Assembly (NCBI GenBank): GCA_020849665.1
Contig: JADLFX010000019.1
Coordinates: 1-64,000, forward strand
Direction of reading: 5' to 3'
From: Planctomycetota bacterium
GTDB taxonomy: Bacteria > Planctomycetota > UBA1135 > UBA2386
Length of the DNA: 64,000 bases
Positions within the stretch are counted from its first letter, which is position 1, and each line of letters opens with the position of its first letter. The position numbers were made by a program, and so were the translations under genes. Shown here one piece after another: positions 1-8,407 of the stretch. The notes under the pieces are model-generated. The model saw only the letters and a program-made list of their open reading frames with translations. It was not told where the DNA came from and ran no database searches.

Positions 1-34
1 GAACGTCGAACGCGAGATGGCTAGTCTTGGTCAT
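1..34 (-). CDS. possible 5' end of a truncated gene
   Basis: On the minus strand an ATG at 34 opens a frame (M-T-K-T-S-H-L-A-F-D-V) that stays open to the window edge. A GGAGG motif lies about 9 bases upstream of this ATG, which is good ribosome-binding-site spacing. Only 11 codons are visible, so no function can be given. It could also be a chance start. The gene that follows on the same strand (172-888) lies upstream of it, so this could be the next cistron of the same transcript. Confidence 0.3.
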   Translation of the reverse strand, partial: MTKTSHLAFDV

Positions 35-171
35 CGGTCGGTCCCTCCGCCTGCGGCTCTGGCCGCGAAGCGATTCGAGGCTAACCCGCGCACATGCGCA
101 GCGGGCCGACCGCTTCATCCTGTCTGAATCCGGGTCCGCCGGGCCGGCATGCCCGGGTCGCGAGCTCCGCC

Positions 172-888
172 TCAGCGATCCGGCATGCCGCCGTCGGTGG
201 GCTCGGCGCTGACGGTCAGGACCCGCAGCAGGTCCTTGATGCGCTCCTCGACCCGGTTGATCGACAGGACGTTGTCGATCACGATCGCCTCGCGCGACGT
301 CGAGGGGTAGAAGACCAGGCGCCCGCTGCGCAGCAGGAGATGCTCGAACAGGTCGTAGATCTCCTTGTGCATGCGCAGGCCGGCGGTCGGCATGCGGGTG
401 ATGTCGCCCAGGTAGCCGTGGTGGTGGAGGATCTCGAGGCTGTTGACCTCGTAGTAGTTGAACCTGGTGTTGACCAGGACCAGCAGGAACACCAGCGCCA
501 GGAACGCCGCCAGCCACCCGTAGAACTGGGTGTTCATCCGGATGTCGATGGCGTCGAGCGCCTTGTCGATGCCCGCGACCACCTGCCACTTGGTGTTCAG
601 CCACGCGATCAGCAGGGCGACGGCGACCACCGTGATCAGCAGGGTGATCGACTTCACCCGCGAGAAGTCGAAGCTGAACACGATCAGGTTCAGGAAGAAG
701 ATCAGGCAGAACCAGTTGCCGAGGCCGGCTGCCCCCTTGTCCGGCGACTCGGCCCACAGGAACGAGAGGAACCAGAACACGAGGGCGGCCAGGAAGGTCG
801 GGTAGAGGAACACGACCTTCGGCCAGGGCCGGATGATCACGCTGTCCGGGCGGCGCGGGCGGGAAGGCGGGGCGGCGACTTGGGTCAT
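172..888 (-). CDS. hypothetical multi-pass membrane protein
   Basis: A 238-residue protein whose function I do not recognise. After a short Pro/Arg-rich N-terminus it has about four hydrophobic segments within residues 22-125. The C-terminal half, about 110 residues, is soluble and charged. It contains a His-rich LEILHHHGYLGD stretch and ends in a region rich in Arg, Glu and Leu that could form an amphipathic helix. The topology suggests an inner-membrane anchor with a cytoplasmic domain. The ATG at 888 is chosen because the first membrane segment follows directly; the frame stays open far upstream only because of the high GC. Read-through of the frame into the neighbouring gene region is a shadow. 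Confidence 0.75.
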   Translation of the reverse strand: MTQVAAPPSRPRRPDSVIIRPWPKVVFLYPTFLAALVFWFLSFLWAESPDKGAAGLGNWFCLIFFLNLIVFSFDFSRVKSITLLITVVAVALLIAWLNTKWQVVAGIDKALDAIDIRMNTQFYGWLAAFLALVFLLVLVNTRFNYYEVNSLEILHHHGYLGDITRMPTAGLRMHKEIYDLFEHLLLRSGRLVFYPSTSREAIVIDNVLSINRVEERIKDLLRVLTVSAEPTDGGMPDR

Positions 889-1082
889 GGGCGGATCGGT
901 GGGCGAGTGCGCATGGAGCGCGGAGAATCCTGGAATCGTCTGCTCCGTGGATCTCGGATCCGCCGCAGCGAGCCAGCGCACCCCGTTCCAGGGCCGCGAG
1001 CTCCGGGTGGCGACGGGGCGGGCCGAGGCGGGGATTGTCGTGCGGAGGCAGGCGGATGCAACGATCGGGGACGGCGCGCGGA

Positions 1083-2135
1083 TCAGGGCGTCCCGATCCG
1101 CGTGAGCAGGGCACGTGCCATCTCGCGGCGCGGGCCGGCCGCGCCCTCGGCGTGCGCGCGCAGGGGCTCCGGATCGACCTGGGCCAGGGACACGATCGCT
1201 CGCTGCACGTCGGGATCCTGGAGCAGGTGCGGGATCGCGAGGATGCGTCCCCAGGCCTCCTCGCCCAGCTCCAGGAGGAGCGAGCCAAGCGCGCGCAGAT
1301 CGGCTGGTCGTGCGATCGCCAGGCAGCGTGCGAACCAGGCCTCGTCGGTCGTGCGATGCAGCACGCCGTGCAGGTCCGCAAGCCATGCGGCGTCGGTCGC
1401 CGGCGAACGCTGGACCTCGTCCAGCAGGGTGAGGGCGGCGTGCAGGTCGCAGCGGCGCAGCGCCGTGGCCAGGAGCTCGTGCACCGCCCTGCGCGCCAGG
1501 GCGCTCCACCGTTCGTCCGGCGTGCCGGACTCCAGGCCGGCGAGGAGATGGCGGCCGACGGCCACGCGCAGGTCCAGGCGCTCTTCGCGCTCCAGGAGCT
1601 GGCGCAGTTCGGGATCCCGCTGCGCCGGCAGCGCCGCCCATGGCGCGGGCGGGCGGGACGCTGCCGCGACGGGATCCGTGGCGCCGTCCGACCCGGCGAA
1701 GTGCAGCGTCACGTGGCGCAGTCCGGCCCGTCGCAACCGCACGACGAAGTCCGGGTCGTCCGGCTCGCCGGCCAGGGCCGCGACCAGGGCGCGCAGCTGA
1801 TCCGCGTCGATCCCGCGCTCCAGGACCAGTCCGCTGGCGCCGGCGTCGTGCAGGGCGCGCGCCAGCGGGTGGATCTCGGTGTCGGGACCGGTGGCGATGC
1901 CATCGACGAAGAGGGTGTTGCCGTGGAGCTCGAAGCCGAGCGCACGCCGGGCCAGCCCCTCGAGGGTGCGGACCACGAACTCCGCGATGCTCGCGTCCCG
2001 CACCGGATGACCCGCGGGAAACGTGCGCGCCGCACTGCAGGCCTCGCGCAACGCGGCACACAGCGCCCGGTGCCGGACACTGTCCGGCTCCCGGGCCGCG
2101 GGTGCTGCGTCGTCGGCGTGGGGGGGTTCCGGCAC
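1083..2135 (-). CDS. hypothetical repeat-like soluble protein (HEAT/alpha-solenoid type)
   Basis: A 350-residue, Ala/Leu/Arg-rich protein with no signal peptide. The N-terminal 100 residues (FPAGHPV, then FELHGNTLFVDG, then LARALHDAG) resemble the poorly characterised region found before HD or HEAT domains in delta-proteobacterial and planctomycetal signalling proteins. Residues from about 165 onward are successive amphipathic helices that look like an alpha-solenoid (HEAT-like). No HD, kinase or other catalytic motif is present. It lies divergent to the NfeD gene with an 84-bp spacer. A scaffolding or sensory role is possible but is not shown. Confidence 0.7.
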   Translation of the reverse strand: MPEPPHADDAAPAAREPDSVRHRALCAALREACSAARTFPAGHPVRDASIAEFVVRTLEGLARRALGFELHGNTLFVDGIATGPDTEIHPLARALHDAGASGLVLERGIDADQLRALVAALAGEPDDPDFVVRLRRAGLRHVTLHFAGSDGATDPVAAASRPPAPWAALPAQRDPELRQLLEREERLDLRVAVGRHLLAGLESGTPDERWSALARRAVHELLATALRRCDLHAALTLLDEVQRSPATDAAWLADLHGVLHRTTDEAWFARCLAIARPADLRALGSLLLELGEEAWGRILAIPHLLQDPDVQRAIVSLAQVDPEPLRAHAEGAAGPRREMARALLTRIGTP

Positions 2136-2195
2136 GGTGTCTAGATCGAGCGGCCTCGCACCGGGGATTGAACCCGGCCGCCGATCCCGGCCCGG

Positions 2196-2220
2196 CAGCC
2201 TGGGAGCAGGCTCCAGGCTG
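2196..2220 (+). promoter_or_regulatory. stable hairpin in the leader of the NfeD-family gene
   Basis: CAGCCT (2196-2201) pairs with AGGCTG (2215-2220), and GGAG (2203-2206) pairs with CTCC (2211-2214), with one bulged G and a CAGG loop. No T-run follows, so it is not a convincing intrinsic terminator. It covers the first base of the furthest-upstream start codon (GTG 2220) of the next gene, so either that start is not used or its access is affected by the fold. Confidence 0.4.
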
Positions 2221-4373
2221 TGCTAAAGAAGACCGCAGGAATGTCCTGGTTCACGATGCGGTGCGGTTGCGCGGCGACGGCGGTTCGGGCGCTTTGGGGA
2301 TTGCCCCGCGCCGCCCCGAGCCGCGGCCTGGGCGCATGGCTCCGGGCGATGGCAGCGGCGTTCGCGGTCCTCGCCCTGCCGGCCGGGACCTTGTCCGGCC
2401 AGGAGCGTCCGCCAGACCTGGGCGGCACGGGACCGACGGTCCTGGTGGTGCCGATCCGGGACGCGATCGGCATGCCCACGGTGGCGCTGGTGCACCGGGC
2501 GCTGCGCGCGGCCCGCGCGGGCGGCGCCCGCACGGTGATCCTCGACATCGACACCCCCGGCGGCCTCGCACTGGCCATGAAGGAGATCGAGACCCTCCTG
2601 GTCGGACTGCGCACGGACGGGGTGCAGACGGTCGGCTGGGTGAAGCGCCACGCACTCTCCGCCGGCGCCTACCTGGCCCTGGCGTGCAACCAGCTCTACC
2701 TGGCTCCCGGGGCGAGCCTGGGAGCGATCACCCCGGTGCTGGTCGGGCCCGGCGGCGTGCAGGGCATCCCCGACGCCGACGTGCGCCGCAAGACCTTCGC
2801 GGCGTTGCGCAGCGACGTGCGTGCCCTGGTGGAACGCAAGGGACAGGTGTCGCGCGGCACACTCAAGCTGGTCGAGGCGATGGTGGACCCGGACCTGCAG
2901 GTGTTCGAGGCCACGCTCGAGGACCGCAACGGGGTGCAGAGCACGGTGGTGGAGGACGAGGCCGGCCTGCGCGAGCTCGAGCAGCAGGGGGCGAAGGTGC
3001 TCCAGCGCCGGGCGCTGGGGCCTGGGCCGATCGTGCTCACCGCCGAGGAGGCATTCCGCCACGGCCTCTCGAAGGGAACCCTGGCGTCGCTCGACGAAGT
3101 GGTGCGCGACGAGCTGGGCGAGTCGATGACGCGGGTGCAGCGCCTCGAGCCGAGCTGGTCGGAAGAGGCCGTCACCTGGCTCGACACGATGAAGCCGCTG
3201 CTCTTCCTGATCGGCTTCCTGCTCCTGCTGGTCGAGTTCAACACGCCGGGCTTCGGCGTGCCGGGGATCCTCGGCGCCGTCCTGCTGGGCCTCGCGTTCT
3301 TCGGTTCCTACCTGGTCGGTCTGGCCGAGTGGACCGAGATCCTGCTCTTCTTCCTCGGCCTCGGCGCGATCGCGGTCGAGATCTTCGTCCTGCCCGGGAC
3401 CTTCGTGTTCGGGGCCCTCGGCTTCGCCAGCGTGGTGGCGGCCCTGGTGCTCTCGCAGCAGCCGTTCACCCTTCCGTCCAGCCAGACCCAGGAGGACATC
3501 CTGGTCGGCAACCTCTGGAACCTGCTGCTGCTCATGCTCCTGGTGGTGGCATGCTCCTGGGTCCTGTGGCGCCTGCTGCCGCGCATCCCGTTGCTCAACC
3601 GCGTGCTCCTGCGTCCGCCGCTGGAGCCCGCGACCGGCGCCTCGACGCCGTTCGCGGGCGCGGTGCCGGTCCTGGCGCCCGCGGCCCTGGTGGGGCGCGA
3701 AGGCGTCGCCGACAGCGACCTGCGTCCGGCCGGAATCGTGCTGCTCGGCGCCGATCGCCTGGACGTGGTGAGCGAAGGCGGGTACGTGGCGCGCGGCACG
3801 AGGGTGCGCGTGGCGCGGGTCGAGGGGACCCGGGTGGTGGTCGAGCCGGTAGCGGACGGCCAGTCCGGAGAGGTGAGCATCGGGTTGCTGGTGCTGCTGC
3901 TGGTCTTCGGCCTCCTGCTCGTGGTCGCCGAGGTGTTCCTGGTCTCGTTCGGAGCGCTCGCGGTGCTCTCGGCGCTCAGCCTGGTGTCGGCGGTGTTCCT
4001 CGCGTTCACCCATCACGGGCAGGCGGTCGGCTTCCTCTTCCTGGGCATCTGCGTGTTCGGCGTCCCGGCCGTGCTGCTCACGGCGCTCCGGCTGCTGCCG
4101 CGCACCCGCGTGGGCAGGGAGCTGATCCTCTCCGGCCCCGCGCACGAGGCCGTCTCCGGCACGGCGGCCGACGGAGCGCTGCCCCGCCTGTTGGGCAAGA
4201 CCGGCGAGACACTCTCCGACCTGCGGCCTTCCGGGATCGCACGCATCGACGGCGCGCGTGTCGACGTGATCACGCGCGGCGAGATGCTGGCGCGCGGCGT
4301 CCGCATCCAGGTGATCGAGGTCGAGGGCAACCGCGTACTGGTGGCCCGTTCTCCCGAGGCGGGCGGGCCGTGA
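2220..4373 (+). CDS. membrane-bound ClpP-class serine protease, NfeD family, with duplicated NfeD modules
   Basis: Up to 717 residues. Residues from about 68 form a ClpP/crotonase-type fold (IDTPGG), with the expected catalytic Ser in [11 protein letters not shown] (S147 counted from GTG 2220) and a Lys at K191, the Ser-Lys dyad arrangement of NfeD/PH1510-type proteases. A cluster of membrane helices and an OB-fold-like NfeD C-domain (DSDLRPAG...) follow. A second membrane cluster and a second C-domain (TLSDLRPSG) come after that, so the NfeD module appears twice. The next gene is a FloA flotillin, matching the conserved NfeD-flotillin pairing (yqeZ-yqfA in Bacillus). The start is uncertain: GTG 2220, ATG 2241, 2256 and 2349 are all in frame, and a signal-peptide-like core follows 2349. 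Confidence 0.88.
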   Translation: MLKKTAGMSWFTMRCGCAATAVRALWGLPRAAPSRGLGAWLRAMAAAFAVLALPAGTLSGQERPPDLGGTGPTVLVVPIRDAIGMPTVALVHRALRAARAGGARTVILDIDTPGGLALAMKEIETLLVGLRTDGVQTVGWVKRHALSAGAYLALACNQLYLAPGASLGAITPVLVGPGGVQGIPDADVRRKTFAALRSDVRALVERKGQVSRGTLKLVEAMVDPDLQVFEATLEDRNGVQSTVVEDEAGLRELEQQGAKVLQRRALGPGPIVLTAEEAFRHGLSKGTLASLDEVVRDELGESMTRVQRLEPSWSEEAVTWLDTMKPLLFLIGFLLLLVEFNTPGFGVPGILGAVLLGLAFFGSYLVGLAEWTEILLFFLGLGAIAVEIFVLPGTFVFGALGFASVVAALVLSQQPFTLPSSQTQEDILVGNLWNLLLLMLLVVACSWVLWRLLPRIPLLNRVLLRPPLEPATGASTPFAGAVPVLAPAALVGREGVADSDLRPAGIVLLGADRLDVVSEGGYVARGTRVRVARVEGTRVVVEPVADGQSGEVSIGLLVLLLVFGLLLVVAEVFLVSFGALAVLSALSLVSAVFLAFTHHGQAVGFLFLGICVFGVPAVLLTALRLLPRTRVGRELILSGPAHEAVSGTAADGALPRLLGKTGETLSDLRPSGIARIDGARVDVITRGEMLARGVRIQVIEVEGNRVLVARSPEAGGP

Positions 4374-4410
4374 CTCCGGCGCGCCGGCCATCCGCATTCC
4401 TGACAACCTC

Positions 4411-5451
4411 ATGAGGTCCCATCCCGTGCTGCTCGCCCAAGTGGACATCGTCCCGTACCTGATCGGAGCCCTGCTCCTCGTCTTCCTGCTGCTCCTGATC
4501 TTCCTGCTGCGCTTCTTCAACCTGTGGATCCAGGCCTACATGTCGAACGCCAGCATCAGCCTCTTCGCGCTGGTGGGCATGTGGCTGCGCAAGGTCAATC
4601 CGAACACGATCGTGCGCGCCCGGATCAGCGCGGTGCAGGCCGGCGTGGGCGTGACCGTGCGCGACCTCGAGGCGCACTACCTGGCCGGCGGCGACGTGCG
4701 GCGGGTGGTCACGGCCCTGATCGCCGCGGACCGCGCCAACCTCGGCCTCGACTTCCGCCGCGCAGCGGCGATCGACCTGGCCGGCCGCGACGTGCTCGAC
4801 GCGGTGCAGACCTGCGTGAACCCCAAGGTGATCGACTGCCCGGAGCCCGGCAAGGGCAAGAGCGAGGTGGCGGCGATGGCCAAGGACGGCATCCAGGTGC
4901 TGGCCAAGGCACGCGTCACGGTGCGCACCAACATCGCGCGGCTGGTCGGTGGCGCGACCGAGGAGACCATCATCGCCCGCGTCGGCGAGGGCATCGTCTC
5001 GACGATCGGCTCGGCCAACAGCCACAAGGAGGTGCTGGAGAATCCCGACCGGATCAGCAAGACCGTGCTGGCCAAGGGCCTCGATGCCGGCACCGCGTTC
5101 GAGATCCTGTCGATCGACATCGCCGACGTGGACATCGGCGACAACATCGGCGCGCGCCTGCAGGCGGACCAGGCGGAGGCCGACAAGCGCGTGGCCCAGG
5201 CCAAGGCCGAGACGCGGCGCGCCATGGCGGTGGCCGAGGAGCAGGAGAACGCCGCCAAGCTGATGGAGAACCGCGCCAAGCTGGTGCTCGCCGAAGCCGA
5301 GATCCCGCAGGCCATCTCCGAGGCGTTCCGCAAGGGCCAGATCGGCGTGATGGACTACCAGCGCCTGAAGAACATCGAGGCCGACACCCGGATGCGCACG
5401 CAGATCGCCGGTGAGGAAGTGCAGCGCTCCGACGAGGGCGGCAAGCACTGA
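4411..5451 (+). CDS. floA: flotillin-like protein FloA
   Basis: A 346-residue protein matching the full length of the FloA/YqfA family. One long N-terminal hydrophobic hairpin or helix (about residues 12-35) anchors it to the membrane. A PHB/SPFH-like domain follows ([49 protein letters not shown]). From about residue 245 there is a long Ala/Glu/Lys-rich coiled coil ([16 protein letters not shown]), then [20 protein letters not shown] near the C-terminus. FloA scaffolds functional membrane microdomains. It lies 37 bp after the NfeD-family gene, and the two are presumably co-transcribed and act together in membrane organisation or protein quality control. ATG 4411 is chosen; a GTG a few codons in is an alternative. 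Confidence 0.96.
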   Translation: MRSHPVLLAQVDIVPYLIGALLLVFLLLLIFLLRFFNLWIQAYMSNASISLFALVGMWLRKVNPNTIVRARISAVQAGVGVTVRDLEAHYLAGGDVRRVVTALIAADRANLGLDFRRAAAIDLAGRDVLDAVQTCVNPKVIDCPEPGKGKSEVAAMAKDGIQVLAKARVTVRTNIARLVGGATEETIIARVGEGIVSTIGSANSHKEVLENPDRISKTVLAKGLDAGTAFEILSIDIADVDIGDNIGARLQADQAEADKRVAQAKAETRRAMAVAEEQENAAKLMENRAKLVLAEAEIPQAISEAFRKGQIGVMDYQRLKNIEADTRMRTQIAGEEVQRSDEGGKH

Positions 5452-5492
5452 GCGATGGGCCGCTTCTCCCCACCCCGGACCCTGGAGGCGCC

Positions 5493-6212
5493 GTGCGCGA
5501 GCTGATCCGTTTCCTGCAGCAGAACCCGATCCTGCTGCTCCTGATCCTCGCGTATGTCGTGCCGGCGCTCCTGGGGGCGCTCGGCCGCTGGCTGCAGCGC
5601 ATGGCGGCGCGCCGGCGCGCCGAGAGCCAGGGCGCCAAGATCGAGCACCCCGGCCGCCGCGAGGCACCCGCGGCCGGGACCCGCCCCCCGCGCGCCCCCG
5701 AGCCGCTCGACGAGGAGGCGATCGCCAGGGAGATCCGCCGCATGATGGGGGGGGAAGCGGAGGAGCCCGCGCCGGCGCCGCAGCCGGAGCCGCCCCGCAG
5801 CCGCGAGGCGCGGGCCCGCAGCCACGACGAGCGGGTCTCCTACGACGCCCGGGCACGGGACGAAGAGCGCGCCGAGGCGAGCCGATCCCCGGAGCCCGGC
5901 GAGGGCGACCGTGCGGAGTCCCGGCCCGTGGGTGCCGGGCTCGGTGATCTCGAGACCGGAGCGCGGCGCTTCGCGACCCTGCAGAGCACGATCGGCACTC
6001 CGATGCGGCAGCCCCCGCATTCCGGCATGAGCGAGGCCATGGCGGCCCGGGGTGCCATGTCAGCGGGTGCCCAGCGGGTCGTGCGCGGCGGCCGCCTTTC
6101 CAGCCGCTTCCGCCACATGCTCGACGATCCGGCGGCCACGATCGTGGCCGCGGAGATCCTCGGGCCACCGCCCGGACTGCGCGGCCCGCGCGAGCACGGG
6201 TCCGAAACCTAG
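5493..6212 (+). CDS. hypothetical membrane-anchored protein, third gene of the NfeD-FloA operon
   Basis: A 239-residue protein. An N-terminal hydrophobic segment (about residues 11-28) is followed by a basic stretch and then a long low-complexity region rich in Pro, Glu, Arg and Ala (about 45-150). The C-terminal 90 residues look more ordered, containing RFATLQSTIGTPMR and SSRFRHMLDDPAATIVAAEILG. The GTG start at 5493 has a CTGGAGG ribosome-binding site just upstream. It occupies the position of yqfB in Bacillus-type NfeD-flotillin operons but has no recognisable similarity to it. A cytoplasmic linker or partner of the flotillin assembly is a reasonable guess only. Confidence 0.75.
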   Translation: MRELIRFLQQNPILLLLILAYVVPALLGALGRWLQRMAARRRAESQGAKIEHPGRREAPAAGTRPPRAPEPLDEEAIAREIRRMMGGEAEEPAPAPQPEPPRSREARARSHDERVSYDARARDEERAEASRSPEPGEGDRAESRPVGAGLGDLETGARRFATLQSTIGTPMRQPPHSGMSEAMAARGAMSAGAQRVVRGGRLSSRFRHMLDDPAATIVAAEILGPPPGLRGPREHGSET

Positions 6213-6281
6213 CCCGGCGTAGGGGTCCGCGCATTCCGTGACAGATTGGTCTCTGGCACGATCCTGCCCGTTCTCCCTGAC

Positions 6282-6617
6282 ATGGTCATGGCGCGAGTGC
6301 GAGCGAGCTTCCTGTTGCGCTGTGCCATCGAGATCCCCTGCCTCGCCGCCTGGGCCGTCGTGGTGATGGGGTACGCGTCGGTCGTCCGGCGCGAAGACTC
6401 CGCCGCATGGCTCGGCGGGCTGATCGTGACGGCGGGGATCTCGTTTGTGCTGCTTGGCGCGATCCTGCCATGGACGATCGAGCGGTGGCTGCTGCGTCGA
6501 GCGCTTCGCGACGGCCGCGCGCATCGGTCGCCCTGGTTCGTGGACATCGATCGTCGGGCCGCGGCTGCCATGGACCGTTTCCACGAGCAGACGCGCGACA
6601 ACCCGACGATCCGCTGA
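6282..6617 (+). CDS. hypothetical small membrane protein
   Basis: A 111-residue protein starting at ATG 6282 (ATG 6288 and an upstream TTG at 6246 are alternatives). Two predicted transmembrane helices are visible: one near residues 10-32 (LLRCAIEIPCLAAWAVVVMG) and one near 43-65 (LGGLIVTAGISFVLLGAILP). A basic and acidic cytoplasmic tail follows. Third-position GC is slightly lower than in the neighbours but consistent with coding. I do not recognise the family. It converges with the M28 peptidase gene. Confidence 0.6.
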   Translation: MVMARVRASFLLRCAIEIPCLAAWAVVVMGYASVVRREDSAAWLGGLIVTAGISFVLLGAILPWTIERWLLRRALRDGRAHRSPWFVDIDRRAAAAMDRFHEQTRDNPTIR

Positions 6618-6665
6618 CGTACGCGCAGACGCGTTCGCGATGGGTCCGGCCGGGCGAAGCCCGCC

Positions 6666-8306
6666 TCAGCCGCCCTTGGCGGGCGCCAGCGGCGCCACGG
6701 GCTTCTCGGGCACGTTGCGGCCCAGGCCCTTGCGCGACTTCTCCCAGAGGTCCGGATCGACCAGCGGCCGGCCCTTGGCCTGCGCCAACTCGAACGAGAG
6801 GTCGTAGACATAGGTCGCGACCTTCAGCAGCTTGGCGTAGTGGATCTTGTCCGGCGTGTCGCTCTGCTGGTGATAGTCGCGGTGGAAGCCGGTGAAGAAG
6901 AAGGCGATCGGGATGCCCTTGCGCGCGAAGTTGGCGTGGTCGCTGCGCGAGAACACGTCCTCCTCGTCGTACTCCAGCGCGAAGCCGAAGTGCTGCTCGT
7001 TGCGGGCCAGGCAGAGCTCGTGCAGGGAACGGCTGAGCCGCTCGGTGCCCACCAGGTGCAGCGTGTTGCGATTGGCGTCGGCGGACTCGTCCTGGCCCTC
7101 CTCGTCGCGCCCGATCATGTCCATCTGCAGCTCGGCGACGATCGATCCCAGCGGAATGGGCGGATTCTCGACGAAGTGGTTGGAGCCGAGCAGGCCCATC
7201 TCCTCCCCCGTGAACGCCACGAAGAGCAGGCTGCGTGCCGGCTTCACCGGATTCCTGGCCCACATCGCCGCGACCGCCATCAGGCCGGTGCTGCCCGAGG
7301 CGTCGTCGTCGGCGCCGGGGAACAGGGTCGCCCCGCGCTGGCCGAGGTGATCCAGGTGCGAGCCCATCACGACGTACTCGTCGCGCCGCGCCGGGTCGCT
7401 GCCGGGCAGGATCGCCGCGACGTTGTAGGCCGGCCCCTGTCTGGTCTCGACCTTCACCGCCACGTCGGCCTGGAGGCCGGCCAGGTCCACGAGCCCGGCA
7501 TGGGCGGCGACGTTCTCCAGGGTCTTGCCGGCGGCAGCCAGCGCCTTCTCCAGGACCGAGGTCTTCACGGTGAGCGACACCGGCCGGCGGTCGCGGCCGC
7601 GCATGGCGCGGTTCGCCCCGCCGCCACCGGGCACGGAGGCGCCCTGGACCTTGCCCGTGGCGGCGAAGAGCTCGTCGTCGCAGAACACGGTCAGCCTGGC
7701 CCTGGCCTGCTGCAGCGCCGACTGCAGGCGGAAGAGGGCCGCGTTGCCGCGCCGCCCGGCCTGACCCTTGGGCACCAGCCCGGCGGGAGCGTGCACCAGG
7801 ACGATCTTGTCGGAGAGATCGGCTCCGGCGAGGTCGTTGCCCTCGAGGTCGCGCACCACGACGAGCACCACGTCCCCCTTGGCCTCGATCTCCTGGGTGG
7901 CGGTCCCGGCGAGCTCCGCGAGGCCCAGATCCACCACGGCCTTGCCGCCATGGGTGAGGCGCAGATGCGTCCCCTCGGCCTTGGGTTCGGTGACGTTCCA
8001 AGGCAGGGCCTGCCAGTACGAACCCTCGGGGAACGCGGGCTTGAGGCCGAGCTTCTGGAAGTGGTCGCGCACGTACACGGCGGCCAGCTCGTAGCCGGGC
8101 TGGCCGGTGCCCCGGCCGCCGTACTCGGGCGAGGCCAGGGTGCCGAGCCAGTCGCGGCACATCGCCTCGGTCACCGCCGCGGCGCCCTTCGCACGGTCCT
8201 GGGCGAGCGGCCGCAGGGTCGTCGAGCCTTGGGCAGGAAGGACGGAGACGAACACGAGCGCGGCGCAGAGCGCGCCGGCGCCGCGGGCGGAAGGGCGTGT
8301 GGACAT
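6666..8306 (-). CDS. secreted M28-family zinc metallopeptidase (aminopeptidase)
   Basis: A 546-residue protein with an N-terminal signal peptide (LCAALVFVSVLPAQG). A protease-associated (PA)-like insert (about residues 130-290) splits the peptidase domain. The M28 metal ligands are all present: His-Asp in GSHLDHLG, Asp in PGADDDASG, the catalytic and binding Glu pair in FTGEEMGLLG, Asp in MDMIGR, and the final His in SDHANF. It probably trims amino-terminal residues from peptides in the periplasm or outside the cell. ATG 8306 is chosen because the signal peptide starts there. It is divergent from the glycosyltransferase gene at 8408. Confidence 0.93.
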   Translation of the reverse strand: MSTRPSARGAGALCAALVFVSVLPAQGSTTLRPLAQDRAKGAAAVTEAMCRDWLGTLASPEYGGRGTGQPGYELAAVYVRDHFQKLGLKPAFPEGSYWQALPWNVTEPKAEGTHLRLTHGGKAVVDLGLAELAGTATQEIEAKGDVVLVVVRDLEGNDLAGADLSDKIVLVHAPAGLVPKGQAGRRGNAALFRLQSALQQARARLTVFCDDELFAATGKVQGASVPGGGGANRAMRGRDRRPVSLTVKTSVLEKALAAAGKTLENVAAHAGLVDLAGLQADVAVKVETRQGPAYNVAAILPGSDPARRDEYVVMGSHLDHLGQRGATLFPGADDDASGSTGLMAVAAMWARNPVKPARSLLFVAFTGEEMGLLGSNHFVENPPIPLGSIVAELQMDMIGRDEEGQDESADANRNTLHLVGTERLSRSLHELCLARNEQHFGFALEYDEEDVFSRSDHANFARKGIPIAFFFTGFHRDYHQQSDTPDKIHYAKLLKVATYVYDLSFELAQAKGRPLVDPDLWEKSRKGLGRNVPEKPVAPLAPAKGG

Positions 8307-8407
8307 GGGGTTGTCTACGGCGGGGTCGGGTCGGATGCGAACGGCCACCGGGGCGGGCGGTGCGGCAGGATACTCTTCCCCGCCTTCGAGGCACGGTCCC
8401 CGTCCGC

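Noticed and set aside
94-1800. Plus-strand frame of 568 codons at the left end
   Set aside because: It lies antisense to the membrane protein (172-888) and the repeat-like protein (1083-2135); its Gln/Arg/Val-rich text lacks any fold signal.
2161-2177. Complete tRNA gene suspected from the T-arm sequence
   Set aside because: No D-loop, anticodon arm, acceptor stem or CCA end fits around it, so it is not reported as an RNA gene.
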